Shown piece after piece: positions 45,162 through 56,600 of a stretch of 64,000 bases of DNA. Origin of the DNA: Sarcocystis neurona (Eukaryota > Apicomplexa > Conoidasida > Eucoccidiorida > Sarcocystidae); NCBI GenBank assembly GCA_000727475.1, contig KL647296.1:901836-965835 (forward strand), given 5' to 3'. The position numbers and the translations under genes were made by a program. Below the pieces are notes generated by a model. That model was not told the DNA's origin and ran no database searches. It saw only the letters and a program-made list of their open reading frames with translations. The first letter of the stretch is position 1; every line of letters begins with the position of its first letter.

Positions 45162-47630
45162 GTGCGTGCAGGGTGGGGTGGGGAATTCCAGGTGAGCGCA
45201 GGGTTACAGTAGCACAACCAGACAGCACCAAACGTGGTGTGTGTCGGCGGCGTTGTGCATACAGAAAAGCCTATACATCAAGCGAAGAAACGAGTTCATG
45301 GAGCGCGGCGTGCAGCGTAGTAGGCACTGCTGTTTGAGCGTGTATACGATAACATCTGGTAGTTTTCTGTCAAGGCCGTGTACTCCAGCATTATTTACAA
45401 GCGTGTTCCACCCAGACATGTGCAGCGTAATAATAATAGACAATCGCGGAGTTTTCAGCCCGGTGTACGATTTGTTTACTTGGACGTAAAAAAGTAGTTG
45501 CGCGCGGAGGTTAATACACACAAGTCCATGCGGCCAGCGTCACACGTGAGTCAGTCGGGAGAGATAGCGGGACGCGGATGGAGAAAGGCAGTTGACGCGT
45601 GCGTGCAGCATGCGGTCGACTAGGCGCGGACGACGTGTAGCTTCTCCTCGTACTGGGACGAATACGCAAAGGTGTCTGCGCATCTACAAAAACACGTGTG
45701 GAATGCGAAGGACGTGCGCTCCGCGTAGATAAAGACAGGCTGCATAGACGTGAAACCCACAGCAGAAGATTAACAAGATTTATGTGTATAGGCTTATCCT
45801 TGTACGTATAGAGTCTGCTCAGATGGTCCGGACGAGGGTGATGGTACGGCAGGGGATAGTGGTCACCGAGAGGTCTACGTTAACGCAGGCCTGTATATAT
45901 ATATATATATATGTATGTATACCCTGTCTATTAGCAAAAGAACGTTGGAACAAGTAGTAGCACCTATTAGAAGTTCGTAGCTCGTATACGAGCTTCCAAG
46001 AAGATGCAGTGCGTACACAAAGCCGGCACCGGTGTCGCACGCACAGTCGAATGGACGCTGCATAGCTACGAGACTGAGAAGAAATTTGATCTGCTACAGC
46101 CGCAAAAGCTTTCTCAACAATCGAGAAGCTATGGCTACATTGCAGACACAAAGTACCTGACACCTGTAGCAGCTACGCAGGGAACGCACAGCAAGACAGC
46201 CACCTCGTAGGGGTGGCCCCTGCGGCTAGACGGATGACCCGTAAGTATTTTCAGCAGCACACCTAAAAGCGTATACGAGCTCCCACGTACTTGTACTACG
46301 ATGGCCACGCCAGAAAGACGCGCACCACCATATACGAAGGACCATATGTATTCAGGACAATATACAACATCCTGCGTATGCTCGGCAAAGTGGCAGAGAA
46401 GCTTCTACGCATGCACGAGAGCATAGTCAGTCTGGCACACAGAGCGAATTATACCTAAGGTGCATATCCCTCTTCAGTTTCATGAGAGCCTGAGACGTGT
46501 CCCCACTCTCAAAACGAATCTCGGTCACGAGCAGGGAGCGATAGAAAAAGTAAACGTACTCATGCGGAGTCATCGCTGGCCTGCATTCGACTTTCGACTC
46601 CGGTGCAACCCAGTCTGTCGCTAGGTGACTTCTGCTGTGTCCACGCACCATGCAGCTGCCGCGAGCAGTAAACTCAGCGTGTCCTCTTTCGTGCTTCTGA
46701 AGGCAAAAAGTGGCTCCGAGAAAATCTCCCCAGCTGTATACATACACGTGCGTACCTACATTTCTGTACCTGGCAAATGCGTGCAGCGTCAAACGGTGAG
46801 TAGAGCAATATGTACGACATTAAAAGTGGGCACAAGAAATGGTCTTCTAGTTGGCAGATGCAGGTAAGGTTGGAATCACAACCTAGCGAACACACGTGCA
46901 GGACACGTGAGAGCGATGAGACGCTGACACGGTGATACTGACAACTTCACATGTAAATAACCGATATTGCCGCTGCACTGGCAATATTCTTGCGTGTGTG
47001 TACGAGCAGGTGTACAGGTGCATACTGAAGTGAAGCAGCACGCTGGTGCAGAGGATTAGACGTCATTGTCAGGCGCCCATCCACGGTGTGGCGGGCGTTT
47101 GTACAGTCACGCAGAGGAAGACAGGACCGTCAGAAGACCGAGCACACGTACTCAGGTGCAAACGTTCTAGTGAGCGTTAGCTATTAGACGTATGGGGTGG
47201 TCTCGTATTGTCGTACACGGACATATAAAGTACATCTACGTGTGTGGATATTCGGGAATTCACTTAATTTGTCGACATAACCAAAAGATGGCACGCGTGT
47301 CCGGGAACTGGTTCATGGGTGAGCTGTATATATTTGATACGTGTACACTTGCATGCGCCAAAAGTCACTGAGACGTGCACGCACACACGGTGGCAGACAT
47401 CCACGTACATGTGATTGAGGGGTACAATGTGTGGACATAGATGTATATATATATATATATACCTAAATATGGTGCGGGAAACGACCATGCAAAGGTGTGC
47501 ACACATGTGAAGGGCATTACGTTGGTGCGCAGAGTTTATGTGATCGACTGCATTTCTTCCTTTCTCTCTGTCTCTTTTTCTTTCTCCTCTTTCTCTCTAT
47601 ATATATACGTGTATCTATCTATCTATCTAC

Positions 47631-47663
<33 letters not shown>

Positions 47664-49600
47664 CACGTGAGAGTTCATCCACTGCCCGTGGCGGTTTCCG
47701 TACGTGTACAGTTGATAACTTCTGTAAGCGGTCAAATACATCGACGCGTCTGGGAGATTCTGTAGACAGAAGCAAAACGTAGCAGTAAAATACCTCGACA
47801 CCTGTGTGCGATTTTGTGGACAGGAGCAAAACGTAAGCGTGCTCATTCGTCGCACTCGTACCATCTGTGTGCTGTCACCGAGCAGTTGTGTACCGCGGGG
47901 CAAGGCGTCGTAGCCGCTGCTTCCACCAAAGATGGGCCGCTCAAGTAAGACACGTCTTTCGTAGGAAACGGTTCATAGACCTGCTGGGCCTGCAGTTTGT
48001 GCGACCTTGTTCTCAATAGAAGTCAGCGTCCGCGTTCGTCTGGTAGCGAGCAGTAGCGCTTGACACTGTGTTTTCTGCGATGTGTCTGCTTAGTAAAATA
48101 GCTACAGTTCACTCTTACAATTGCCACGAAGAAACGAGGAGTGCGCACCACGTTTCACAGATTCTGTAGAAGCGCATGCGGATCCGCAGTTGTCCTTCTG
48201 CAGTTGACGCGACGTACTGCGTGGAGTACTGTTGTGTTTACAAATCATCAGCGATGTGCATACGTCTATACACTTGACTTCATGCGTGTCTCCGTACATA
48301 TGTACATACATGGGAAGAGAGAAAAACAGCAAGAGCAAAACGATGTAGGAATCAGTTATGTGTAGCTGTGGGTGGCGGTGCATGCAAGGCAACAACGACC
48401 TGCATATATATATATATATATACGTATGTACATATACAAATACATTTATGAACGATAGATTTGTAGGGAGAGAGAGAGGCAGCGAGAAGAAGCGTACTCC
48501 GCTGGAGTACTCACATAAAGGAAGACTTCATATTTACGGACTCTCGTATGCATCAGTGTACACTGTTTGCGGATGTACACAGGAAGAGTTGCATAGGGGT
48601 GAGGTTCTCATGTGTGATTGCCTGTAACAGCAACGAGGAAGTTACTGTTGTCGGTTCAGTCGTGTATCAGTGTGGCGTATACATCCGTAAGTCACTTCAT
48701 ACGAAAAGTACCAGTACACTACATATAGCTAGCGGAGCAGAATAATTACGATTGTATTCTCTGAGAAATACTAGTCGCCGTCTCATGAAGCGATATATGG
48801 AACGCGGCCTGTACGTACACATGTGCATCCCAGTGCATCTGCACGCTTTATATATATATATATATATCTGTATGTATACATGCGTAGAGACGCGTACCGC
48901 TTGATAGATATGACGACATATACATATGTATATATATATGTATGTGTACGTTTATCGAGGGGAGATAGAGAAACAGAACTTCACACATAACTTGACAGTT
49001 GTTCTTCCGGAAGCGTATGTGCGGAGGACCGTTCCTTCGTGAGTCTCTTCTCAACAAATATAACGTATAATGGGCTGCCACGTTGATAAGGCGTCTTCAA
49101 AATGATACTACTACACGAATAAGTAACTGTATACCTTTCTAAATTTGGATTTATGTACTCGTATCTTTACGTTACTCCACCAGTATAACTACCTACATAT
49201 TCCTTTACACATATACATATGCATGTATGTATAGTTGGTGTCTTGTGTGTCTAGTATTTGTTATGCTTCTTTACTTGCGGTGCATGAGTACGCAGATAAC
49301 TATATTGAAGCGTAGATGTACATCCACACGGCTGTTGCTATTTAAATATGTGTATCCACTCGCGACTTTACCTACCTATATTTATCTTTCTCTTGCTTAC
49401 TCGTTTACGCATACATGTATGTATATATTTGTGTGCACGTGGACACAATTCATATATTACGTGCATTCAGACGCATTCGCATAAGTGTACCTACCTACAC
49501 ATCTCCATCCACCTGCAGAGGTCTGCATGTTTACATGCGTACGTACAAATTCCGACCTTTTTTGAATGAAAGTAAAAGCTGGTCAGTACCACCTTGCGTG
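45162..49600. other. Spacer, largely repeat-poor, no assigned gene
   Basis: Short frames on both strands and TA microsatellites (45893-45912, 47442-47462, 47630-47665, 48403-48423, 48848-48868). A minus frame at 46620-46427 is a candidate exon described separately. Nothing else can be supported. Confidence 0.5.
46427..46614 (-). CDS. Candidate terminal exon, unrecognised
   Basis: After a CACCTAG acceptor, a minus frame reads WVAPESKVECRPAMTPHEYV, then YFFYRSLLVTEIRFESGDTS and a basic tail to a stop at 46429-46427. Composition is protein-like and the region has no repeats. It resembles in pattern (aromatic-x-x-LLV-x-x-I followed by a DTS or KDAS stretch) the frame near 20180-20130, but the similarity is weak. 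No upstream exon is fixed. Confidence 0.25.
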
Positions 49601-49673
49601 GCAGTGTTGCTGTCGCTGCGGTGCTGCTGTAGCGTTGTTCTGCTCTTCAAAATAAACACAGCACCGCCCTTCT

Positions 49674-50184
49674 CCTTCCATCCAGCAGCAACAGCAGCAA
49701 CTCTCCGCAAGTCTCTCCATGCAAGGAGCGGCTGCAGCAGCAGCGCGGCCAGTGGCGGAGTAGCACCAGTGTGTAAAGAAGCTAGCGTACTGGTAGTACA
49801 GGCAGGTGTTGTTGGGGTGGGACGTGGGGGTACAGCAGAGCTTCCTCTACGGTCAAGCGACAAGCAGCGGCAACGACGGGGAAGCAGCAGCAGGAGCAAC
49901 GCGACCGGCACCAAGCATACATACGCAGAAGCGGCAGCAGCACGAACCTATGCGCAGGAAGGGCAGGCGGCTCAGCAGCAGCAGGTACAGAAGCGTAGCA
50001 GCAGCAACCGGACGCACAGCAGAAGCAGCAGCAGCAGCAACCGGGAAAACATCGTTGGCAGCCGAGGCAGCCGCAGCAGCAGCAGCAGCAAGTCGGTTAG
50101 GGAGAGAAGGAAGATGCAGGAAGAGCGTGTGCGACTGCACGAGCAGAATCAGTGCCATCTGCGCTTGTGTTAGCAAAGTTTCAG
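49674..50184 (+). repeat. CAG-rich tract, possible exonic sequence of a plus-strand gene
   Basis: Imperfect CAG on the plus strand. One frame reads Ser/Arg-rich sequence (RENIVGSRGSRSSS, KSVRERRKMQEERVRLHEQN) before stopping at 50173. The sense CAG polarity and the adjacent exon at 50185 suggest a plus-strand gene, but no start or splice donor is certain. Confidence 0.35.
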
Positions 50185-50418
50185 GAGCAAGCACAGCAGC
50201 ACCGACTGGACCCGCAAGAACACCAGCAACCGAGCAGTAAGCTGTGTAGCGGCAAGAACGGCAGGAAGAAGAGGCAGCACGCCCAGTCGGGGGAGTGCTG
50301 CTCGGGTTGCACGTGCACCCTGCAGGACTGCAATCCTTCTGCCGCTCATTGTCTGTTGCATCGCGGTGGAGCAGCTATTCGTGAAAGTCGAGAAGCAGCG
50401 GGCGGGCAGATCGCGTAG
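50185..50418 (+). CDS. Candidate terminal exon, Cys-containing, unrecognised
   Basis: Begins after the acceptor GCAAAGTTTCAG and runs 77 codons to a TAG. Reads EQAQQHRLDPQEHQQPSSK, SGKNGRKKRQHAQSG, then ECCSGCTCTLQDCNPSAAHC. The CC-x2-C-x-C-x4-CN spacing is reminiscent of the end of a CXC (tesmin-type) zinc module, but the first half of that module is absent, so I do not assign it. It is likely the 3' end of a plus-strand gene whose earlier exons lie in the CAG-rich tract upstream. Confidence 0.35.
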   Translation, partial: EQAQQHRLDPQEHQQPSSKLCSGKNGRKKRQHAQSGECCSGCTCTLQDCNPSAAHCLLHRGGAAIRESREAAGGQIA

Positions 50419-50461
50419 CAATACGGAAGTGAGCTACACGCGCGCTTGCGTGTGCGGCTCC

Positions 50462-50937
50462 CTGTTAATTAGTTGAAGCGGCAGGTAGCCGGACCAGCTG
50501 CAGCAGCTGCAGCAGCAAAAGCGGGAGCAGCAAGAGCGGCTGCAGCACGGACTGAGCAGGTCAAAAACCAGCAATAGTAAAGAAGCGCAGAAGTACCGTA
50601 AACACCAGCAGCTGCAATGTTACCGCTATTATAGAGAGCAGCAGTAGCAGCCCGACCAGTGCCAGCACATGTCGCAGCAGGCGCCGCAGTGGCGGCAGCA
50701 GCAGCTTTTTCGTGTGCCATTGCAGCGTGAGACCGCCGACCGGCGGCAATGCAGCACTGCCAACGGCAAGAGCAGCTCTTGCGTGGTAGCGGAAGTACGA
50801 GGGGCAGCAGCAGCGACAAGCGCAGGAGCAGCAACAGCAGGAGCAGGAGCGGCAGCAGCAACGGCAGCAGCAGCAGCAGCAACGGCAGCAGCAGCAGCAG
50901 GAGTGGCAGCAGCAGCGGCAGCAGGGGCAGCAGCAGC
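50462..50937. repeat. CAG-rich tract left of the assembly gap
   Basis: Imperfect CAG on the plus strand, increasingly pure toward the gap. A minus frame reads mainly Ala with AALYNSGNIAAAGVYGTSAL and stops at 50469; it could be an Ala-coding (GCT-frame) exon of the minus-strand gene starting at 52061, or intron. Confidence 0.6.
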
Positions 50938-51480
50938 NNNNNNNNNNNNNNNNNNNNNNNNNNNNNNNNNNNNNNNNNNNNNNNNNNNNNNNNNNNNNNN
51001 NNNNNNNNNNNNNNNNNNNNNNNNNNNNNNNNNNNNNNNNNNNNNNNNNNNNNNNNNNNNNNNNNNNNNNNNNNNNNNNNNNNNNNNNNNNNNNNNNNNN
51101 NNNNNNNNNNNNNNNNNNNNNNNNNNNNNNNNNNNNNNNNNNNNNNNNNNNNNNNNNNNNNNNNNNNNNNNNNNNNNNNNNNNNNNNNNNNNNNNNNNNN
51201 NNNNNNNNNNNNNNNNNNNNNNNNNNNNNNNNNNNNNNNNNNNNNNNNNNNNNNNNNNNNNNNNNNNNNNNNNNNNNNNNNNNNNNNNNNNNNNNNNNNN
51301 NNNNNNNNNNNNNNNNNNNNNNNNNNNNNNNNNNNNNNNNNNNNNNNNNNNNNNNNNNNNNNNNNNNNNNNNNNNNNNNNNNNNNNNNNNNNNNNNNNNN
51401 NNNNNNNNNNNNNNNNNNNNNNNNNNNNNNNNNNNNNNNNNNNNNNNNNNNNNNNNNNNNNNNNNNNNNNNNNNNNNNNN
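50938..51480. other. assembly gap in CAG repeat
   Basis: Run of N flanked on both sides by CAG-rich sequence, so it is an unresolved trinucleotide array. Confidence 0.99.
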
Positions 51481-51720
51481 AGCAGCAGACGCAACAGGAG
51501 CAGCAGCGGCAGCAGGGTAGCAGCAGCGGCAGCAGGGTAGCAGCAGCGGCAGCAGGAGCAGGAGCAGCAGCACGAGTGGCAGCAGCAGCAGCAGTAGCAG
51601 CAAGAGCAGCAGGAGCAGCACGAGCAGCAGCAGCAGTACACGGAGCAGCAGCAGCAGCAGCAGCGACTGAAGCAGTGGTAGCAACACGAACAGCACGGCA
51701 GCAGTAACAGCAGCAGTAGT
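51481..51720. repeat. CAG-rich tract right of the assembly gap
   Basis: Imperfect CAG including near-identical units of the form GGTAGCAGCAGCGGCAGCA. It lies in the predicted intron of the minus-strand gene that starts at 52061, giving CTG on that gene's sense strand. Confidence 0.8.
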
Positions 51721-51770
51721 ACCGGACGGAGCACGGCAGCGATATCTCGTTTCCGTGTAGGGGAACATAC

Positions 51771-52061
51771 CTGAAACTCTGTGGCGTTCTTCTTCCTCAC
51801 AGCGGGCTTTTGACTCGTATTTGCTTCTTCGTGCCTTTCTCCTCTTCGTGGAGAGAGGCTTGGACGGTGCTTCCGCATCCCCATCGCCGCCGCCCTTCCA
51901 ACTTCCGCCACGCGGCGACTTCTACAGGGAGATCTCCCTCTGCTGTTCTCCGTTGCTCGCCGTTCGCGCAGCAGCTGCCGCTGTTCTTCCTGCGACTGTT
52001 GTTCTTCGAGCTGGGCTACCGAGCGTCCTGCCGCTACGACTGTCGTGATGCTCTGTTGCAT
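51771..52061 (-). CDS. Hypothetical protein, first exon
   Basis: 97 codons from an ATG at 52061 to a consensus CAG/GTATGT donor at 51771/51770. Upstream stops in frame set the earliest ATG. Reads MQQSITTVVAAGRSVAQLEE, QSQEEQRQLLRERRATENSR, then a basic Ser/Arg/Pro segment (HRPSLSPRRGERHEE) and KKNATEFQ. It is highly charged with a short predicted helix or coiled-coil around residues 15-45. The SP/RS-like content suggests a nuclear protein, but this is inference. The following intron is CTG-rich on the sense strand and runs into the gap, so the rest is unknown. No family is recognised. Confidence 0.5.
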
Positions 52062-53613
52062 TGAAGAGGGCCCTGGTGTCGCTGCTGCTGCTGCGACCGG
52101 CGTTGCTGCCGCTGCTGCTGCCAAACAGCGGCGACTCCGCTGTCCACGAGGCCTTCTTTCCCTCGCCCAGATTCTCTATTATGAACCGTCACAGTCACCC
52201 AGACGACAAGTTTAAATTATTTCAAGGATACGTACCCAGCGCCAACGACTGCGATGGGAACGCGTATGAAACGCCTGGGGCGGTGCACGTACACCCGGAA
52301 CCGCCTTTTTGAACAGCGCTTTTTTTGACTTTTCCGTTTCTCCGACCCCGCGCGTTTTCTCTGGGACTGCACTGGCTTTCTCTCTTTCTCTCTTTCGTCC
52401 ACATGTGTGTGCACACACGGCAAATCTTCAAGGCAGCATCCACGAGCTTCTGTGTGGCACTTTTTTTGCTGTTTCTGAGCCGCGAGTTTGCGTAGGACTC
52501 CTGTTGAAAGTACGAGTCCTGCTACGCTTCACAATCTGCTCGATAAATATGTCCCTGGCGGCGGGCCGTGTCCACGACACCACTCCCTGTTGGCGCTGTG
52601 TACTTCCCATGTGTCTACCTAGAAGCACTTACACCGGTCGATGAGTAGTTCTTTTTGCAGTACGTCTCGTGCTGCTGTTCTCTCGGAAGCAGGCTTTTGC
52701 TTCAGCGATTTTCCTTCGCCTTTCGTCTCCCTACAAGCACGCAGACGTGCCCTACTGCACTGAAAAGCCTCCCGTTTCGACGCGCTGTCTTCTTTTCTCT
52801 CGTTAAAGCCGCGCTTCTCATGAGACTTTCTACGCAGCCCGCCTCGTGCCGCTCTATGCGTGGTGCACGACGTCCTGTGTAGGCCCCGCGTGTGTAGTAG
52901 AGCAGCTCGTTTCGCCTTTGGTTAGGTGCCTGGGTTTGTGCTTGTTCTTCCCTTTCTCAAGCGTATACAGCAGCTTGTCTTCCCCGTGAGTAGATGCGTC
53001 TCTCTTTGCTTTTGCTTTGCTTTCAACGGCCAGAAGAAGAAACTGCTGCCGTTTCGTTTTCCCTGCGATTTTGTCTCTCCCGTGCCACCGTCGCTGCAGT
53101 GGGGAAGATCGGTTGTTCTTGACGCTGCCTTTGCACCGGACAGCAGCCGCGGACGCCGCGAGCGCAGAAAGCGGAGACAGCAGTTCTTCCGCCGACAACA
53201 AGCTGCAGTGCACGAGCGTCAGCAGCTGCAGCAGCAGCGACAGAACCCGCAGAGAAGCCCGCTGGACAGCCAGCAGCAACAGCAGCAGTCGAGGCAGCAA
53301 AAGGAGAAGCAGATGCAACAGCACAGCAGTTGAGGCAGCAGCAACAAGAGCAGCAGTAGGAGCCGAGTGGGCGAAGCAGCAGCGCAGCACAGCAGCGCGG
53401 CTGCTGACGCAGAAGAGCAGCAGCATCTCGCAGAAGAAGCCGGAAGGCTGTGACCAGCGCAGTCCTGGCAGCAGCTGCAGGACACCGGCTGTGACAGTGC
53501 TGCGGCAGCAGCAAAAGCAGCGGCAATAGCAGCGCGTCGCAGAAGGACGGGGCGCAAGAGTTTGTTGGTGCTGAGGCAGCAACAGCAGCAGTGAGAGGCA
53601 AAAGAGCAACAAA
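52062..53613. other. Region between divergent genes, no gene assigned
   Basis: Lies between the minus-strand start at 52061 and the plus-strand start at 53614, so it probably holds both promoters; I recognise no specific promoter element. A 43-codon plus frame starting at 52181 (MNRHSHPDDKFKLFQGYVPS) has balanced composition but no support. From about 53180 to 53590 the sequence is CAG-rich and likely 5' UTR of the downstream gene. Confidence 0.5.
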
Positions 53614-56600
53614 ATGATGCCTCGTACATCAAAGCTGCTGCGGTCTGCCGTGGACAGCTGCTCAGGCCCAGAAGAGGAAGAGCGGGACGTTTTCGATACC
53701 TCGTCTGAAGGTACGCGTGGGGGTACTTTCTCGTGTGGATGTATGTAGAGTTTACGAGTGCTGCAGAGAGAGAAAGCGAAAGAGGAAGGGAGACACGGAA
53801 GGACGAGGAGTTTCTACATGCAGACACAGATACAGAGCAAGAAAAAAGCTGTCACATACATTTCCATATGTGCACATCGTTTCTACTACATATGTATACA
53901 CCCGCACATATATATATATATATATATATATGTGGGTGAGTACTGTCCTGCAATCACGCACGCTGGACCTGCTACAGGGCTGCAAGTGTTGTGCCGGCAG
54001 CTACGCCGTAGGACCTGCATGGGATGCTGCAGCAGATGTTAGCCGCTGCTGCTGTTGTGTATGCATTCACTGCTGCTGCTGCTCTGGCGTGCGGGTGTAC
54101 TGCTGCTGCTGTTGCTGCTGCTGTGTATGCATTCACTGCCGCTGCTGCCCTGGCGTGCAGGTGTACTGCTGCTACTGCTGTTGCTGGTGTTGTGTATGGA
54201 TTTACTGCTGCTACTGCTGCTCTGGCGTGCGGGTGTACTGCTGTTGTTGCTGCTCTCGTATATGGACGTACTGGTGCTGTTGGTGCTTTTGTGTATGGGT
54301 ATACTGCTGCTGCTCCTCTTGTGTACGGATGTGCTGCTCCTGCAGTGCGTGGATGTACGTATGCTGCTGCTGTATATGAATCTACTGCTGCTGCTGGTAT
54401 ACTGCAGGTGTGGTGGAGCTGCGCCTGCAGCGTGCGCGGGTTTGCTGCGTGAGAAGTTGAGGAAGGTCGTTTTGTTTGCATGTAGCGCGTGGAGTGGGCT
54501 GCTGCTGGACTTTCCCTGCCGCAACATCTGCTGCTCCGCCTCATTCACCTGCTGACCTGTGTGCTGCTGCTGCTGCCTTTCTCCCGTCGTCGCTGTTACT
54601 ATTGCTGCTCGTATTTGTCGCTTCGCTTTGCTGCTGCTGGCATCCCTGGTGCTACGTTTTCGCTTCTGCTGCTCTCGCCACCACCGTTGCTGCTACCGCG
54701 GCTACTCCTGCTCCCACCCCCGGTGTTGCTGCTGTTGCTGCTTCTCGTGGTGCTGCTGCTGCTTCTCGTGCTGCTGCTGCTGCTCGGCTTGCAGCGGCTG
54801 CTTGTGTTGCTGCTGCTGCTGCTTGTGCTGATGTTGTTTCGCGCCGATACTGTTATCGTTGCTTTGAAGCACGAGGCTGTCCCATTGCTCGTCTTGCTTC
54901 TGGCATCGTAGCGGCTATCCCCATGGTGGACTTTTTGCTACTGCTCCTGATGAGGAGACGCTATAGAGACAGCCACGTGTGGTGCTGCTGTCGCGTCTCG
55001 TGCGTCGGTGCTGCTGGTCGTCTCTCTGCTGCGGCTCTCCTTTCCCCCTGCAGCTTGTACTGCTCCCGTTTATCTGCAGCTGATGGTACGGGTGGTGCTG
55101 CTGCTGCTTCGTTCCTGCTGCTGCTGCTGTTTGGACGATATCTCATCTTGCGTGTATGGATGAGAACACCCCTGTAGACGCGTCGTGCTGCTGTTTTTAC
55201 GTGGGACCCGGCGCTGCTGCTGCGCCTGCTCTTTCTTTCCTCGATGTCCCACATACGTTGCCTCGTTTTGATACGATTGCTGCTCGTGCGGTAGCTGCGA
55301 GGGCCCGTGCTGCTGCTGCCTGCTCCTGCTGCTAGTGCTGCTGCGCAGCCTGTGCAGCTCGTGTCATTGGAAAACGGCTGCTGCTGCTGCCACTCTTGTG
55401 CAGCTGGGACGTTTCTTGCCGTTCTTCGACCGCTGCTCCTGCTGCTGCTGCTTTTGCTGCTGGGCTTATTCCTGTTGGGAGGGGGCGTGTGTGGGTGCGT
55501 GAACGGCCTGGGCGGATACTGCTGCGTGCGCTTGAATAGAATCGGACGACGGCAGCACGGCAGAGGAGCCGCAGCGGAAGGAAGAGGAAGAGGAACAGCA
55601 TGAAGACGCGGTTCGTTGCGTCGAAGGAGGTGAAGAACAACAGCAGCAGCGGCAACATGAGGCAAGACGACTTGCTGCTGATGACGACGCAGCAGCATTT
55701 GCTGCTGTGGAGGCTGCTGCTGCTGCCGCTGGGAACACTGCGTATTTTTCGTTCCCGACGTTGGGGCAGCAGCAGCAGCAGGAGCAGCCGCAGGGCGGGC
55801 TTCTCGTGTCACAACAGCAGCAAGACGGAGGAGAATATGATGTGGCAGCAGAACAGGCGAAGAGAAGGCCGGCGCAGGCGAAGAAGTTTGTAGCTACAGA
55901 GAGAGACGGCGGAGGACGAGGAGGAGGAGCAGCAAGAGCAGCAGCAGGAGCAGCAGCAGGAGCAGCAGCGGGAGCATCCCAGGCAACAGAAGTGGCACAA
56001 GAAATGGGGAGGAGATCGAGAAGAGAAGAAGAAACAGAAGCAAAAAGTGCTGCTGTCGGCAGTACCAGCAGCAGCGCAGCAGGAGCGGCAGCAGCAGCAG
56101 CACGAATGAGAAGAAGAGGAGGCATGCGAGGGAAGTCGGACGTGAAACCGCTGCTGCAACGCCAACGTGGGAGACCTACTTGGCAGGTAATACATCTGTT
56201 TTCTATTTCCTGTATGTGTCTCACACTGCATGCATGCATGTCTTTGTTCATCGAGCGGTCTCCCCTCGGTTCTCTTCCCTGGCATCCGCACAAGCTCATC
56301 AAGGAGGGGTAGCGTGTATACAAATCTTCTTCCTATACACGCAATTCTAGCGCTTCTCATGTGATACATATATATATATTTATTTGTACAGAGCCTGTTA
56401 CTATGTATGTATCTATGTATGTATGTACATATATTTGTACAGAGACTGTTTACATGAGTATGGGCAATACGCCTGAGTATGGATGGCTTCGATATTTCTC
56501 TGGCGACACTTCTTCTCAGCGTTTATATGCGTTTATCAGTCTCTATACACACACACACACATGAAGATATACCTACATAAATATATATATATGTTTTTGT

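Noticed and set aside
52217..52423. Minus frame ending PIAVVGAGYVSLK, resembling a Rossmann-fold start of UDP-glucose dehydrogenase
   Set aside because: The match is nine residues followed at once by a stop, with no downstream continuation of the family on the minus strand; treated as chance.
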